This document shows, in pieces, positions 17,845-26,844 of a stretch of 64,000 nucleotides of DNA. The stretch lies in contig JAFXLG010000009.1 of the NCBI GenBank assembly GCA_017531305.1, positions 49,302 through 113,301 of the forward strand. The letters run 5' to 3'. Both the position numbers and the translations under genes were made by a program. This DNA is from Alistipes sp. GTDB lineage: Bacteria; Bacteroidota; Bacteroidia; Bacteroidales; Rikenellaceae. The notes below the pieces were generated by a model, which was not told where the DNA came from, ran no database searches, and saw only the letters and a program-made list of their open reading frames with translations. Each line of letters begins with the position of its first letter. Position 1 is the first letter of the stretch.

Positions 17845-18873
17845 ATGAAAAAAGAGATTAAAGTAGGTTTGTTTGCATTGGCGGTACTGCTCGTTGGTTG
17901 GGGCGTGGCGCGAATGCTCAAGGGTGCAGAGATTTTTAGTAACAGTTATACTTACTATGCGTATTATACTCAGGTGGGAGGTATCCAACCAGCATCACAC
18001 GTTATGATTTCGGGCGTTAAGGTGGGTTCTGTGTTGGACGTAAAGCTCAATGAGGATCCCTCTAAGGGTGTGGAGCTTACACTCTCGGTAGATAAGCAAT
18101 ATCGTATCCCTACCGACTCTAAGGCTGAGATTTTCAGCGATGGACTCATGGGTGGTAAGGCCGTAAAAATTATCTATGGCTCATCTTCGGAGTTTACTCC
18201 CAACAAAGGCACCATCCAGTCAAAGGAGAGCGTGGATCTGATGGATATGGCATCGACCGAGCTTACAAGCCTTTTGGAGAAGGTTAAGGGTATTATGGAT
18301 AATCTGGCAGTTACACTTGATGGTATCAATGGTCTGATGGCTCAGAATACCGAGACCATCACTCATATCATGACCAATGTCGATGGTGTTACGGGTAATG
18401 TTAACTCTATGCTCGCCAAAGAGAAACAACACCTTGAGCAGGCTTTTGCTTCGCTCAGCGAGTTCTCTAAGGCTTTGGGTGAGAATTCCGATGAGGTTGA
18501 CGCTATTATCGACAATATGAGTGCCTTCTCTGGTAAGTTGGCTGAGTCAAATCTTGTGACCGAGATCGAGGGTGTGGTTAATAATCTGAATGGAGTTTTA
18601 ACTGCTGTTAAGGATGAGAATGGTAGTGTTGGTAAGTTGCTTAACGATGCTCAGCTCTACGATAATCTTGCTTCGGCAAGCAATAATCTCTCGGTGTTGC
18701 TTGAGGATCTGAAGGCGAATCCTTCGCGTTATGTTCAGGTCTCTGTTTTCGGAGGTAAAAATCCTGAGCAAAAGGTGGCTAAAGCCAAGGCTAAGGCTGA
18801 GAAACGTGCTATCAAACGTGCTGATGAGGCTGCCGAGCGTGAGGCAGAGTTGGCAAAAAAGCAGATGAAATAG
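17845..18873 (+). CDS. MCE/MlaD domain protein
   Basis: The 342-residue protein has one N-terminal transmembrane helix (about residues 7-25) and an MCE domain beginning at YYTQVGGIQPASHVMISGVKVGSV. A long helical region (about 130-290) and a Lys/Ala/Glu-rich tail follow. MCE proteins form hexameric periplasmic channels that move lipids between membranes. No Mla ATPase or permease genes are next to it; in this window it sits between the amidase (16 bp) and mutS2 (27 bp). Confidence 0.92.
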   Translation: MKKEIKVGLFALAVLLVGWGVARMLKGAEIFSNSYTYYAYYTQVGGIQPASHVMISGVKVGSVLDVKLNEDPSKGVELTLSVDKQYRIPTDSKAEIFSDGLMGGKAVKIIYGSSSEFTPNKGTIQSKESVDLMDMASTELTSLLEKVKGIMDNLAVTLDGINGLMAQNTETITHIMTNVDGVTGNVNSMLAKEKQHLEQAFASLSEFSKALGENSDEVDAIIDNMSAFSGKLAESNLVTEIEGVVNNLNGVLTAVKDENGSVGKLLNDAQLYDNLASASNNLSVLLEDLKANPSRYVQVSVFGGKNPEQKVAKAKAKAEKRAIKRADEAAEREAELAKKQMK

Positions 18874-18900
18874 ATTAACAAATAGATTGTTTGTTGGAAA

Positions 18901-21405
18901 ATGATATACCCCGCCAATTTTGAACAAAAGATAGGTTTTGACCGCCTGCGAGAGCAGGTCGCCTCTCTGTGTAGTATGCAGGCGGGTCGGGAGATTATCT
19001 TGGGCGAGAGGTTTTCTACTTCGGCGTCAGAGATTGCACTGAAGCAGGATATTGCCGATGAGATGCGAGTGATTCTGATGCTCGAGAGCGATGCTCCCAA
19101 AGATGAGTACCCCGATATGGAGCATATTATCTCCAAAATTGGGGTTGAAGGGGCATTTCTTACCTCGGAGGAGTTATCTACGCTTCGTTTTGCATTGACT
19201 GCAGTGGGTAACATGGTCGGGTTCTTTACCAGCCGATCCGTGGAGCAGTATCCACGCCTGAGGGCGCGTAGCGAGAGGGTTTGTGTATTCCCCGATATTA
19301 TACGCCGCATTAATCAATTGCTTGATGATGAGGGTAACATCCGAGACTCTGCATCCCATGAATTGCTCTCCATTCGCCGAGCTATTCGCGAGCATGAGGG
19401 GCAGGTGTCTAAACGTCTGCAACAAGTTCTCAATAATGCCAAGCGTGCTGGTATAGTCGATCCAGATGCAATGATCTCGATCCGCGAAGGTCGAGCCGTG
19501 ATTCCTGTGTCGGCAGGTAATAAGCGTAAGCTCAATGGTTTTATCCATGATGAGTCGGCTACGGGTAAGACCTTCTATGTGGAGCCTGTGGAGGTTGTTG
19601 AGCTAAATAATGCGCTCAAGGAGCTGGAATATGCCGAGCGTAGAGAGATCGTGCGCCTGCTGACCGAGTTTACCGAGTCACTCCGTCCCGATGCCGAGCC
19701 TATCGCTTCGGCAGGGGAGTATCTTTCGGAGATGGATGCCGTGAGGGCAAAAGCTCGCTGGGCGATAGAGAATAAGGCTGGCAAGCCAATTATCTCTACC
19801 GATGACCGTCTGGTTTTGCGTAATGCTTTCCATCCGCTTTTGGCTCAGACCCTTAAACGAGAAAATAAGGAATTGGTTCCACTCGATATGCAACTCGACA
19901 AGCAGAAGCATATCTTGGTTATCTCGGGACCTAATGCAGGTGGAAAATCAGTCTGCTTGAAGACTACAGGCATTGTGCAATATATGTTTCAGTGCGGATT
20001 CCCTGTTTCGGCAGGCGAGAATAGCGAGTTGCCTATCTTCGAGAGTATATGTATAGATATAGGAGATGAGCAGTCGATGGATAACGATTTGTCAACCTAC
20101 TCATCTCATTTGATGAATATGAAGAGTATGTTGCAGGCGGCATCGGAGCATACGCTTGTCTTGATAGATGAGTTTGGATCTGGTACTGAGCCTGTTATTG
20201 GAGGTGCTATTGCCGAAGCAATTTTGGAGCGTCTGCTTCAGAGAGGTTGTTATGGCGTAATCACCACCCACTACTCTAACATTAAATACTACGCCACAGG
20301 TGCCGATGGTATTGCCAACGGAGCCATGATGTTCGATGTGCAGAACATTCGTCCGCTCTTTAAATTGGAGCAGGGTAAGCCAGGTAGCTCGTTTGCCATA
20401 GAGATTGCCCGTAAAATCGGGTTACCAGAGGATATTATCCGTGTGGCGAGCGACAAGGCTGGTAGTGATCATATCAATCTGGAGCGTCAGTTGCGTGAGA
20501 TTGCACGCGATAGACGTTATTGGTCTCAGAAGCGAGATCGTATCCGTCAGACAGACCGCAAGGTCGAAGAGTTGGAATCAAGTTACGAGGAGCAGCTCTT
20601 TCGCATCAAGGAGGAGCGCAAGGAGATTATCTCGAAGGCCAAGCAGGAGGCTCAGCAACTTATTTTGGATGCCAATCGTCAGATTGAAAATACTATCCGT
20701 ACCATCAAGGAGGCTCAGGCAGAGAAGGAGCTCACTCGTTTGGCTCGCCGCGAGTTGGATGATTTTAAGACCGCAGTGACAAGTGTCGAGGAATCGGCAT
20801 TCAGTAACGAGGATGTGGATCGCCAGATGGAGCGCCTTCGCCGCCGCAAGGCTCGCCGCGAAGAGAATAAGCGCAAGGGTGGAGCAGAGACTACAGCTCA
20901 GCCCTTGGCTTCTGTACCTCAGCCCGCGAAGGCTGAAGTTACGGTAGATTCTAAGGTCAAAATTGCTGGTCAAGAGGTAATTGGAGTGGTTCAAAGCATC
21001 AAGGGCAAGAAGGCTCAGGTGGCTTTTGGTCAGATTCTAACTATGGTTGATGTCTCAAAGCTGGAGGTTGTCTCTAATGCCGAGTATAAAAAGTCGATAC
21101 GTCCAACCACAGCGCGTACCGTTCTTTCGGTTGATATCTCTACCCGTAAACTCAACTTCAAGGATAGTGTTGATGTCAGAGGAATGCGAGCTGTCGAGGC
21201 TCTGGAGGTCGTGCAAGATCTCATTGATGACGCCCTTATGGTAGGAGTGGGTGGCGTTACTATCCTTCATGGTAAGGGTACGGGTGCATTGCAGCAGGAG
21301 ATTCGCCGATATTTGAGGAGTATTCCAGAGGTGGAGTCTGCCAAGGATGAGCATGCGGATCGTGGTGGCGCAGGAATTACGGTTGTAAGATTCCGTAATC
21401 AGTAA
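18901..21405 (+). CDS. mutS2: Endonuclease MutS2
   Basis: This 834-residue MutS2 has a MutS core/ATPase with Walker A GPNAGGKS (about residues 342-349), LVLIDEFGSGTEP Walker B and a TTHYS switch. A charged coiled-coil region (about 520-670) precedes a C-terminal Smr nuclease domain (about 755-834) with VDVRGMRAVEALE and HGKGTGALQQEIRRYL. It lacks the MutS mismatch-binding domain. Known family roles are suppression of homologous recombination and splitting of collided ribosomes. The gene is inside the long rightward operon-like run. Confidence 0.96.
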   Translation: MIYPANFEQKIGFDRLREQVASLCSMQAGREIILGERFSTSASEIALKQDIADEMRVILMLESDAPKDEYPDMEHIISKIGVEGAFLTSEELSTLRFALTAVGNMVGFFTSRSVEQYPRLRARSERVCVFPDIIRRINQLLDDEGNIRDSASHELLSIRRAIREHEGQVSKRLQQVLNNAKRAGIVDPDAMISIREGRAVIPVSAGNKRKLNGFIHDESATGKTFYVEPVEVVELNNALKELEYAERREIVRLLTEFTESLRPDAEPIASAGEYLSEMDAVRAKARWAIENKAGKPIISTDDRLVLRNAFHPLLAQTLKRENKELVPLDMQLDKQKHILVISGPNAGGKSVCLKTTGIVQYMFQCGFPVSAGENSELPIFESICIDIGDEQSMDNDLSTYSSHLMNMKSMLQAASEHTLVLIDEFGSGTEPVIGGAIAEAILERLLQRGCYGVITTHYSNIKYYATGADGIANGAMMFDVQNIRPLFKLEQGKPGSSFAIEIARKIGLPEDIIRVASDKAGSDHINLERQLREIARDRRYWSQKRDRIRQTDRKVEELESSYEEQLFRIKEERKEIISKAKQEAQQLILDANRQIENTIRTIKEAQAEKELTRLARRELDDFKTAVTSVEESAFSNEDVDRQMERLRRRKARREENKRKGGAETTAQPLASVPQPAKAEVTVDSKVKIAGQEVIGVVQSIKGKKAQVAFGQILTMVDVSKLEVVSNAEYKKSIRPTTARTVLSVDISTRKLNFKDSVDVRGMRAVEALEVVQDLIDDALMVGVGGVTILHGKGTGALQQEIRRYLRSIPEVESAKDEHADRGGAGITVVRFRNQ

Positions 21406-21431
21406 TTTTGGCGAAAGTAAATAATATATAG

Positions 21432-23789
21432 ATGAAATATTATCTGTCGGAAATAGCGGCTATATGCCAAGGAACGCTTCATGGCGAAGATCTTGAGGTG
21501 CGAGATGTGGTTACAGACTCGCGCAGCGCGGTCTTTTCAGATGGAGCTATGTTTGTGGCAATGTGTGGGGTGAATCATGACTCACATGCCTATCTGATGG
21601 ATATGTATCGCATGGGACTGAGAGCCTTTATGGTGGAGCGTTACGATGCCGAAACGATGCCTGCGGATGCAGGGTATGTTGAGGTGGGACGATCTATTGA
21701 TGCTTTGCAGAGTTTGGCTGAGGCACATAGAGCGCGTTTCGGTGGAACGGTAGTAGCCATTGCGGGATCTAACGGAAAGACCGTAGTCAAGGAGTGGATT
21801 GCAAGGTCCTTGCCCGAGAGTGTCAAATTGGCGGTATCGCCGATGAGCTATAATTCGCAGTTGGGCGTAGCGTTGTCGCTCTTGATGATTGAGGGCGATG
21901 AGGATATAGCTCTTATCGAAGCTGGAATATCTCAGAGGGGCGAGATGGCTCGCTTGGAGAAGATGATTCGTCCCGATGTGGTGGTGATGACCACCATAGG
22001 AGATGCTCATCAGAGTAATTTTAATTCTATTGAAGAAAAGCTCGCCGAGAAATTAATCCTCGCACAGAATGCTCGCTGCATAATATACCATAGCGATTAT
22101 CCGCAGATTGCTCAGGCTGTGGAGTCGCTCTCGTGCGATAAGGTCGATGCCGCTGAGGAGAATATCACTTCTATGACGTTATATAACGATGCTCTGAGAG
22201 AAGATGCGCAACTAGTCATGGCGTTGGGGCATAGCTTGGGGTATAAAGATCTGCATCATTGGTCTGCAAATGTAGCTATGCGTCTGGAAGTTAAGGAGGG
22301 TATCGAAGGTTCTACTATAATTAACGACTCGTATAATACTGATATAAACTCACTTGCGCTTGCGCTCGATACCTTGCGTAGCGTATCGTTGGGTGGTAAG
22401 ACCATTGCCGTCATCTCTGATATTTTGCAGAGTGGTATGGCGGAGGAGCAACTATATGAGAGGGTTGCAAGCCTTGTGGAGCATGCAGGTGTGGATCATC
22501 TTATTGCCGTGGGGCAGAAAATTACACGATATGCCGATAGATTCAAATGTCGCAAGAGTCTCTATCGAGATACTCAGGAGTTGATGCTCTCGGTGCTGAA
22601 TGAGGATATTTGTGGAAGAACTATTCTGCTGAAGGGTAATCGTGAGTCGCATTTTGAGCGAGTGTGTCATATGCTTGAACTTAAGAGTCACACCACAGTG
22701 CTTGAGGTCAATCTCGATGCCATGACTCATAATGTAGGATATTTCCGCAAGTTCTTGCCGATGAATCATCGCTTGGTCGCTATGGTCAAAGCGCATAGCT
22801 ATGGAGCAGGCGATATCGAGGTGGCTCAGCATATGCAGCGACTTGGCGTAAATTACTTGGCTGTAGCCTTTGCCGATGAGGGCATTACGCTGCGTGAGAA
22901 GGGAGTGAAGATGCCAATCGTGGTGTTGAATGCCGATTCGGGAAGTTTTGATAAGATGATCAGCTATTCGCTTGAGCCTGAGATCTATTCGTTCCACTCG
23001 TTGCGGGATTTTGTTGGCTCGGTGGAGCGTTATGGGGTATATGGCTATCCAATACACCTTAAATTAGATACAGGTATGCATCGTCTGGGCTTTGTCGAGG
23101 AGGAGCTCTCGGAACTTATCGCCGAGGTGAAGGCTTGTCGAGCTATCAAGGTAGCTTCCGTCTTTGCTCATCTTTCGTGTGCCGATGACCCTGCGCAGGA
23201 TGACTTCACTCGCTCTCAGATAGCGTTGTTTGATCGTATGAGTAGCCGAATTTCGGAGGCTTTACCATATAATATTATACGCCATACAGCTAATTCGGCT
23301 GCCATTGAGCGTTTCCCCGAAGCCAAATTCGATATGTGCCGTCTGGGCTTGGGACTTTATGGCTATGGTTATTCTCATAATGATGAACTGCAACCCGTAG
23401 CCACGCTTAAGAGCCGTATAGTGCAGATCCGTAGTCGCAAGGCTGGTGAAGCTATCGGATATGGTCGCAGTGAGGTCTTGAAGCGTGATAGTCTTATTGC
23501 CACAATCCCTGTTGGTTATGCCGATGGTCTGGATCGCCACCTGAGTGGAGGTGTGTGGTCGATGCTTGTGGCAGGTCATAAGTCGCCTATCGTGGGTAGA
23601 ATATGTATGGATAGCTGCATGATAGATGTGACAGATGTCGAGGGTGTCAAGGAGGGTGATCAGGTGGTGATATTCTCACCCGCCAAGGGCAATACATTGG
23701 AAGATATGGCTCAGAAGCTGGGTACAATATCTTATGAGATTATGACCTCGATTTCGGCACGTGTTAAACGAATATATGTGAGAGAATAA
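21432..23789 (+). CDS. murF-alr: Bifunctional MurF ligase / alanine racemase
   Basis: The 785-residue fusion makes D-alanine and attaches D-Ala-D-Ala to UDP-MurNAc-tripeptide. The N-terminal half is a Mur ligase with ATP loop GSNGKT (about 112-117) and an ETGIS-equivalent IEAGISQRGEM. The C-terminal half starts near residue 420 and is a PLP racemase: MVKAHSYGAG holds the PLP lysine (about 452), and RICMDSCMID and VGYADG follow. The fusion is a known Bacteroidetes arrangement. The next gene overlaps its stop by one base (TAATG). Confidence 0.96.
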   Translation: MKYYLSEIAAICQGTLHGEDLEVRDVVTDSRSAVFSDGAMFVAMCGVNHDSHAYLMDMYRMGLRAFMVERYDAETMPADAGYVEVGRSIDALQSLAEAHRARFGGTVVAIAGSNGKTVVKEWIARSLPESVKLAVSPMSYNSQLGVALSLLMIEGDEDIALIEAGISQRGEMARLEKMIRPDVVVMTTIGDAHQSNFNSIEEKLAEKLILAQNARCIIYHSDYPQIAQAVESLSCDKVDAAEENITSMTLYNDALREDAQLVMALGHSLGYKDLHHWSANVAMRLEVKEGIEGSTIINDSYNTDINSLALALDTLRSVSLGGKTIAVISDILQSGMAEEQLYERVASLVEHAGVDHLIAVGQKITRYADRFKCRKSLYRDTQELMLSVLNEDICGRTILLKGNRESHFERVCHMLELKSHTTVLEVNLDAMTHNVGYFRKFLPMNHRLVAMVKAHSYGAGDIEVAQHMQRLGVNYLAVAFADEGITLREKGVKMPIVVLNADSGSFDKMISYSLEPEIYSFHSLRDFVGSVERYGVYGYPIHLKLDTGMHRLGFVEEELSELIAEVKACRAIKVASVFAHLSCADDPAQDDFTRSQIALFDRMSSRISEALPYNIIRHTANSAAIERFPEAKFDMCRLGLGLYGYGYSHNDELQPVATLKSRIVQIRSRKAGEAIGYGRSEVLKRDSLIATIPVGYADGLDRHLSGGVWSMLVAGHKSPIVGRICMDSCMIDVTDVEGVKEGDQVVIFSPAKGNTLEDMAQKLGTISYEIMTSISARVKRIYVRE

Positions 23790-24505
23790 TGGCAGAAAAG
23801 GGTAAACTATATATGATTCCATGTCCTATTTCGGACTCTACGGCGGTATATGATGTAGTGCCGCAGGCGAATGGACGTGTGATAGATGAGTTGGATTACT
23901 TCATAGTCGAGAATGTGCGTTCGGCACGCCGATTCCTCTCCAAAGCAGGTATAAGCCGTAAGATAGACGAGTTGGAGTTTGTTGAGCTAAATGAACATAC
24001 CGTGGCTGGAGCAGCCGTAGAGGCGATGATTAAGCCGATTCTGGAGGGACGTTCAGCGGGTGTGATCTCCGAAGCAGGAGTCCCCGGGGTGGCAGATCCT
24101 GGGGCATTGGTTGTCGAGGCATGTCATCGTAAAGGTATTAGGGTTATACCGTTGGTGGGACCCTCTTCGATTTTGCTTGCGATGATGGCATCGGGACTCA
24201 ATGGTCAATCTTTTGCTTTCAATGGTTATCTGCCCGTAAAACCTGCCGAGCGCGCCAAAGCTATCAAGAGTCTGGAGCGCAGAGCCTTTCAGGAGCGTCA
24301 GTCTCAGATTTTTATCGAAGCTCCATATCGTAATGTGAAACTTGCCGAGCAGTTGCTCGCCGTTTGTGGCGCAGAGACCAAGTTGACCATAGCTTGTGAC
24401 ATTACCTCACCTGAGGAGATTATAGTGACTCGCACCGTAGCTTCATGGCGTAGGTCATCGATACCCGATATTGCCAAGCGTCCGACCATATTTATCATCG
24501 GATAG
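23789..24505 (+). CDS. Tetrapyrrole-methylase-fold SAM-dependent methyltransferase (RsmI-like)
   Basis: The 238-residue TP-methylase family protein is close to RsmI, which 2'-O-methylates C1402 of 16S rRNA. The SEAGVPGVADPGA motif matches the family's DAGTPxxSDPG loop, and PLVGPSSILLAMMASGL and the FIEAPYR segment fit the same fold. Bacteroidetes often carry this as a second copy beside a canonical RsmI, so the exact target is uncertain. Its start codon overlaps the murF-alr stop, implying translational coupling. Confidence 0.87.
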   Translation: MAEKGKLYMIPCPISDSTAVYDVVPQANGRVIDELDYFIVENVRSARRFLSKAGISRKIDELEFVELNEHTVAGAAVEAMIKPILEGRSAGVISEAGVPGVADPGALVVEACHRKGIRVIPLVGPSSILLAMMASGLNGQSFAFNGYLPVKPAERAKAIKSLERRAFQERQSQIFIEAPYRNVKLAEQLLAVCGAETKLTIACDITSPEEIIVTRTVASWRRSSIPDIAKRPTIFIIG

Positions 24506-24562
24506 TATCGGGGCATATTATTTGCGAAATAATAAGTATAGAGAATAATAAAACATTTAGAT

Positions 24563-25150
24563 ATGACAGAGAATAAAGTTAAGGATCAGGAAGTTAAGAT
24601 GGATGAAGAGCTCGCTCAGGATGCAGCTGAGCAGAATGCGCAGTGTGACAATGGTGACAATATGGCAGAAGGCACTGAGTCAGAGCCTGACACTGTGGCA
24701 GAAGGCTCGGAACCTACTCCAGAGGAGGTAATTGCTGTATGGCGAGATAAATATATGCGTTTGCAGGCAGAGTTCGATAATTACCGCAAGCGCACGTTGC
24801 GCGAGAAGATGGATTTGGTTGCAAGCGGCGGATCGGATGTGATTAAGTCGATGCTCTCGGTTTTGGATGATATGTATCGCGCCGTGTCGGCTTCAGAAAA
24901 GAGCGAGGATATCTCAGCCTTGAGAGAGGGTGAGAAACTCGTGTTGCAGAAGTTCGAGGAGGCTTTGCGTCAGAAGAATGTGACTGAGATTGAGGCTCAG
25001 GATAAGGAGTTTAATCCCGATTTCCATGAGGCGGTGGCACGTTTTGCTGCAGGCGAAGATAAGAAAGGCTTGGTAATTGACGTTGTACAACGTGGATATA
25101 TGTTGGGCGAGAAGGTACTTCGTTATGCTAAGGTCGTTGTAGGCGAATAA
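24563..25150 (+). CDS. grpE: Nucleotide exchange factor GrpE
   Basis: GrpE releases ADP from DnaK. The 195-residue protein has an acidic disordered N-terminus (about 1-60), a coiled-coil segment with WRDKYMRLQAEFDNYRKRT, and the C-terminal beta-wing containing NPDFHEAV and VVQRGYMLGEKVLRYAKVVV. dnaJ follows after 35 bp. No CIRCE or other heat-shock operator was recognised in the 57 bp upstream. Confidence 0.96.
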   Translation: MTENKVKDQEVKMDEELAQDAAEQNAQCDNGDNMAEGTESEPDTVAEGSEPTPEEVIAVWRDKYMRLQAEFDNYRKRTLREKMDLVASGGSDVIKSMLSVLDDMYRAVSASEKSEDISALREGEKLVLQKFEEALRQKNVTEIEAQDKEFNPDFHEAVARFAAGEDKKGLVIDVVQRGYMLGEKVLRYAKVVVGE

Positions 25151-25185
25151 TTGGGATGTTGTAAGAGGGTAAAACATTTGCAAAA

Positions 25186-26340
25186 ATGGCAGAGAAAAGA
25201 GATTATTATGAGGTGTTAGGCGTTGCCCGCAATGCCAATGCCGATGAGATAAAGAAGGCATATCGTAAGGCTGCGATCAAATATCACCCAGATAAGAATC
25301 CTGGTGATAAGGAGGCTGAGGAGAAGTTTAAGGAGGCAGCCGAGGCTTACGATGTGTTGTCTAATCAGGATAAGCGTGCTCGTTACGATCAATTTGGTCA
25401 TGCAGGCATGAGTGGAGCTGCGGGAGGTGGTTTCGGTGGAGGTGGCTTCGGCGGATTCTCCATGGAGGATATCTTCTCTCAGTTTGGTGATATCTTCGGA
25501 GGTCATTTTGGTGGCTTTGGTGGTGGTGCACGCGGTGGTGCGCGAGTTAGCCGAGGCTCTGATATCAGAGTTAAGGTGAAACTTACACTGAGCGAGATCG
25601 CCAACGGTACTACCAAGAAACTTAAGATCAATAAGACCATTGCTTGCGATAAGTGTGGTGGTACAGGTGCTAAGGATTCATCTTCGTATGCAACTTGTTC
25701 TACATGTAACGGATCGGGCTATGTGACACGTGTGGAGAATACCTTCTTTGGTCGTATGCAGACTCAGGGTGTATGTCCTACATGCGGTGGCTCGGGTAAG
25801 GTTATTACCGCTAAGTGCGACAAGTGTGGAGGAGAAGGCGTAGTACGAGGCGAGGAGGTTGTTGAGATCAAGATTCCAGCTGGAGTAGGCGAGGGTATGG
25901 CTGTGACCGTATCGGGCAAGGGTAATGCTGCTCGTCAGGGCGGTATTGCAGGCGATTTGTTGGTTATGATCGAGGAGGAGCATAACCCAGAGCTTATCCG
26001 CGATGGTAATGATTTGATCCACAATCTGAATCTTACTGTTACCACCTGTATCTTGGGTGGCGAGGTTGAAGTTCCGACAATAGATGGACGAGCTAAGATC
26101 AAGATTCCTGCAGGTACTCATGCAGGTAAGGTATTCCGCCTAAGAGGCAAGGGACTGCCAGATGTCAACGGCTATGGTCGTGGTGATATTCTGATTGTGG
26201 TAGATATTACTATCCCCGATTCGCTTAATTCTAAGGAGCGTAAATTGGTGGAGGAACTCTCTGAGCAACCACATTTCAAGGAGGCTGAGAGTGCTGAGAA
26301 GCAGAATATATTTGAGAGAATGAAGAACTTCTTCAGATAA
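25186..26340 (+). CDS. dnaJ: Chaperone protein DnaJ
   Basis: This 384-residue type I J-protein has an N-terminal J domain with HPDK, a Gly/Phe-rich region (about 75-120), four CxxCxGxG zinc repeats (about 150-220) and C-terminal substrate-binding domains. It delivers clients to DnaK and stimulates its ATPase. The pairing with grpE is standard; dnaK is not in the window. Confidence 0.97.
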   Translation: MAEKRDYYEVLGVARNANADEIKKAYRKAAIKYHPDKNPGDKEAEEKFKEAAEAYDVLSNQDKRARYDQFGHAGMSGAAGGGFGGGGFGGFSMEDIFSQFGDIFGGHFGGFGGGARGGARVSRGSDIRVKVKLTLSEIANGTTKKLKINKTIACDKCGGTGAKDSSSYATCSTCNGSGYVTRVENTFFGRMQTQGVCPTCGGSGKVITAKCDKCGGEGVVRGEEVVEIKIPAGVGEGMAVTVSGKGNAARQGGIAGDLLVMIEEEHNPELIRDGNDLIHNLNLTVTTCILGGEVEVPTIDGRAKIKIPAGTHAGKVFRLRGKGLPDVNGYGRGDILIVVDITIPDSLNSKERKLVEELSEQPHFKEAESAEKQNIFERMKNFFR

Positions 26341-26366
26341 AATTTAGAACGATAAAAACCATTGTT

Positions 26367-26813
26367 ATGTCATTTTTTTCACCACATAAGCGTCACGCAA
26401 ACGAATTTAAATATACTCCACGATATTACGATCCAGTGAAAGAGGCTCGTGAGCAACGCCGTCAGGAAATGACAGGTCGCCGTTTGGATGAAAGCGAGCG
26501 AGAGCGTAAACCTGGGGATTTGATCCGTGCCAAGCGTGAAGCACGCGAGGCAGCGAAATCTAAGCGCATAAGATCAAACCGTGCTGCACGTTATATCAAA
26601 ATGCTTGGTCTGGTTGCGTTGATTTTGGCTCTGATGTGGTTGGGAAACTCACTGCTGGAGGTCTTTTCGTTGGCTGGTAAACAGCATGGTACAGTGCCGA
26701 CTCAGGCGGAGCGAGAGATCGAAGCATTTAACCCCGAAGCTCCACTTATCATCGTGCCAAACGATTATCAGGAGGGCGATGAGCTTATTATTGAGGATAT
26801 CGAGCTGGAGTAG
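26367..26813 (+). CDS. Small single-pass membrane protein of unknown function
   Basis: The 148-residue protein begins with a very basic, charged region (about residues 1-75, rich in Arg/Glu/Lys, with TPRYYDPVKEAREQRR). One hydrophobic helix follows (about 78-98, LGLVALILALMWLGNSLLEV), then an acidic tail ending EDIELE. The positive-inside rule suggests a cytoplasmic N-terminus. It is not a family I can name. It lies 26 bp after dnaJ and 31 bp before mutL; similar small proteins occur next to mutL in other Bacteroidales. Confidence 0.75.
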   Translation: MSFFSPHKRHANEFKYTPRYYDPVKEAREQRRQEMTGRRLDESERERKPGDLIRAKREAREAAKSKRIRSNRAARYIKMLGLVALILALMWLGNSLLEVFSLAGKQHGTVPTQAEREIEAFNPEAPLIIVPNDYQEGDELIIEDIELE

Positions 26814-26844
26814 TTTGATTCAAGGTTCGCAGAGTTTAAGATAG

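Noticed and set aside
25400-25560. Gly/Phe-rich low-complexity repeat
   Set aside because: It is the normal G/F region of DnaJ, not a separate repeat element.
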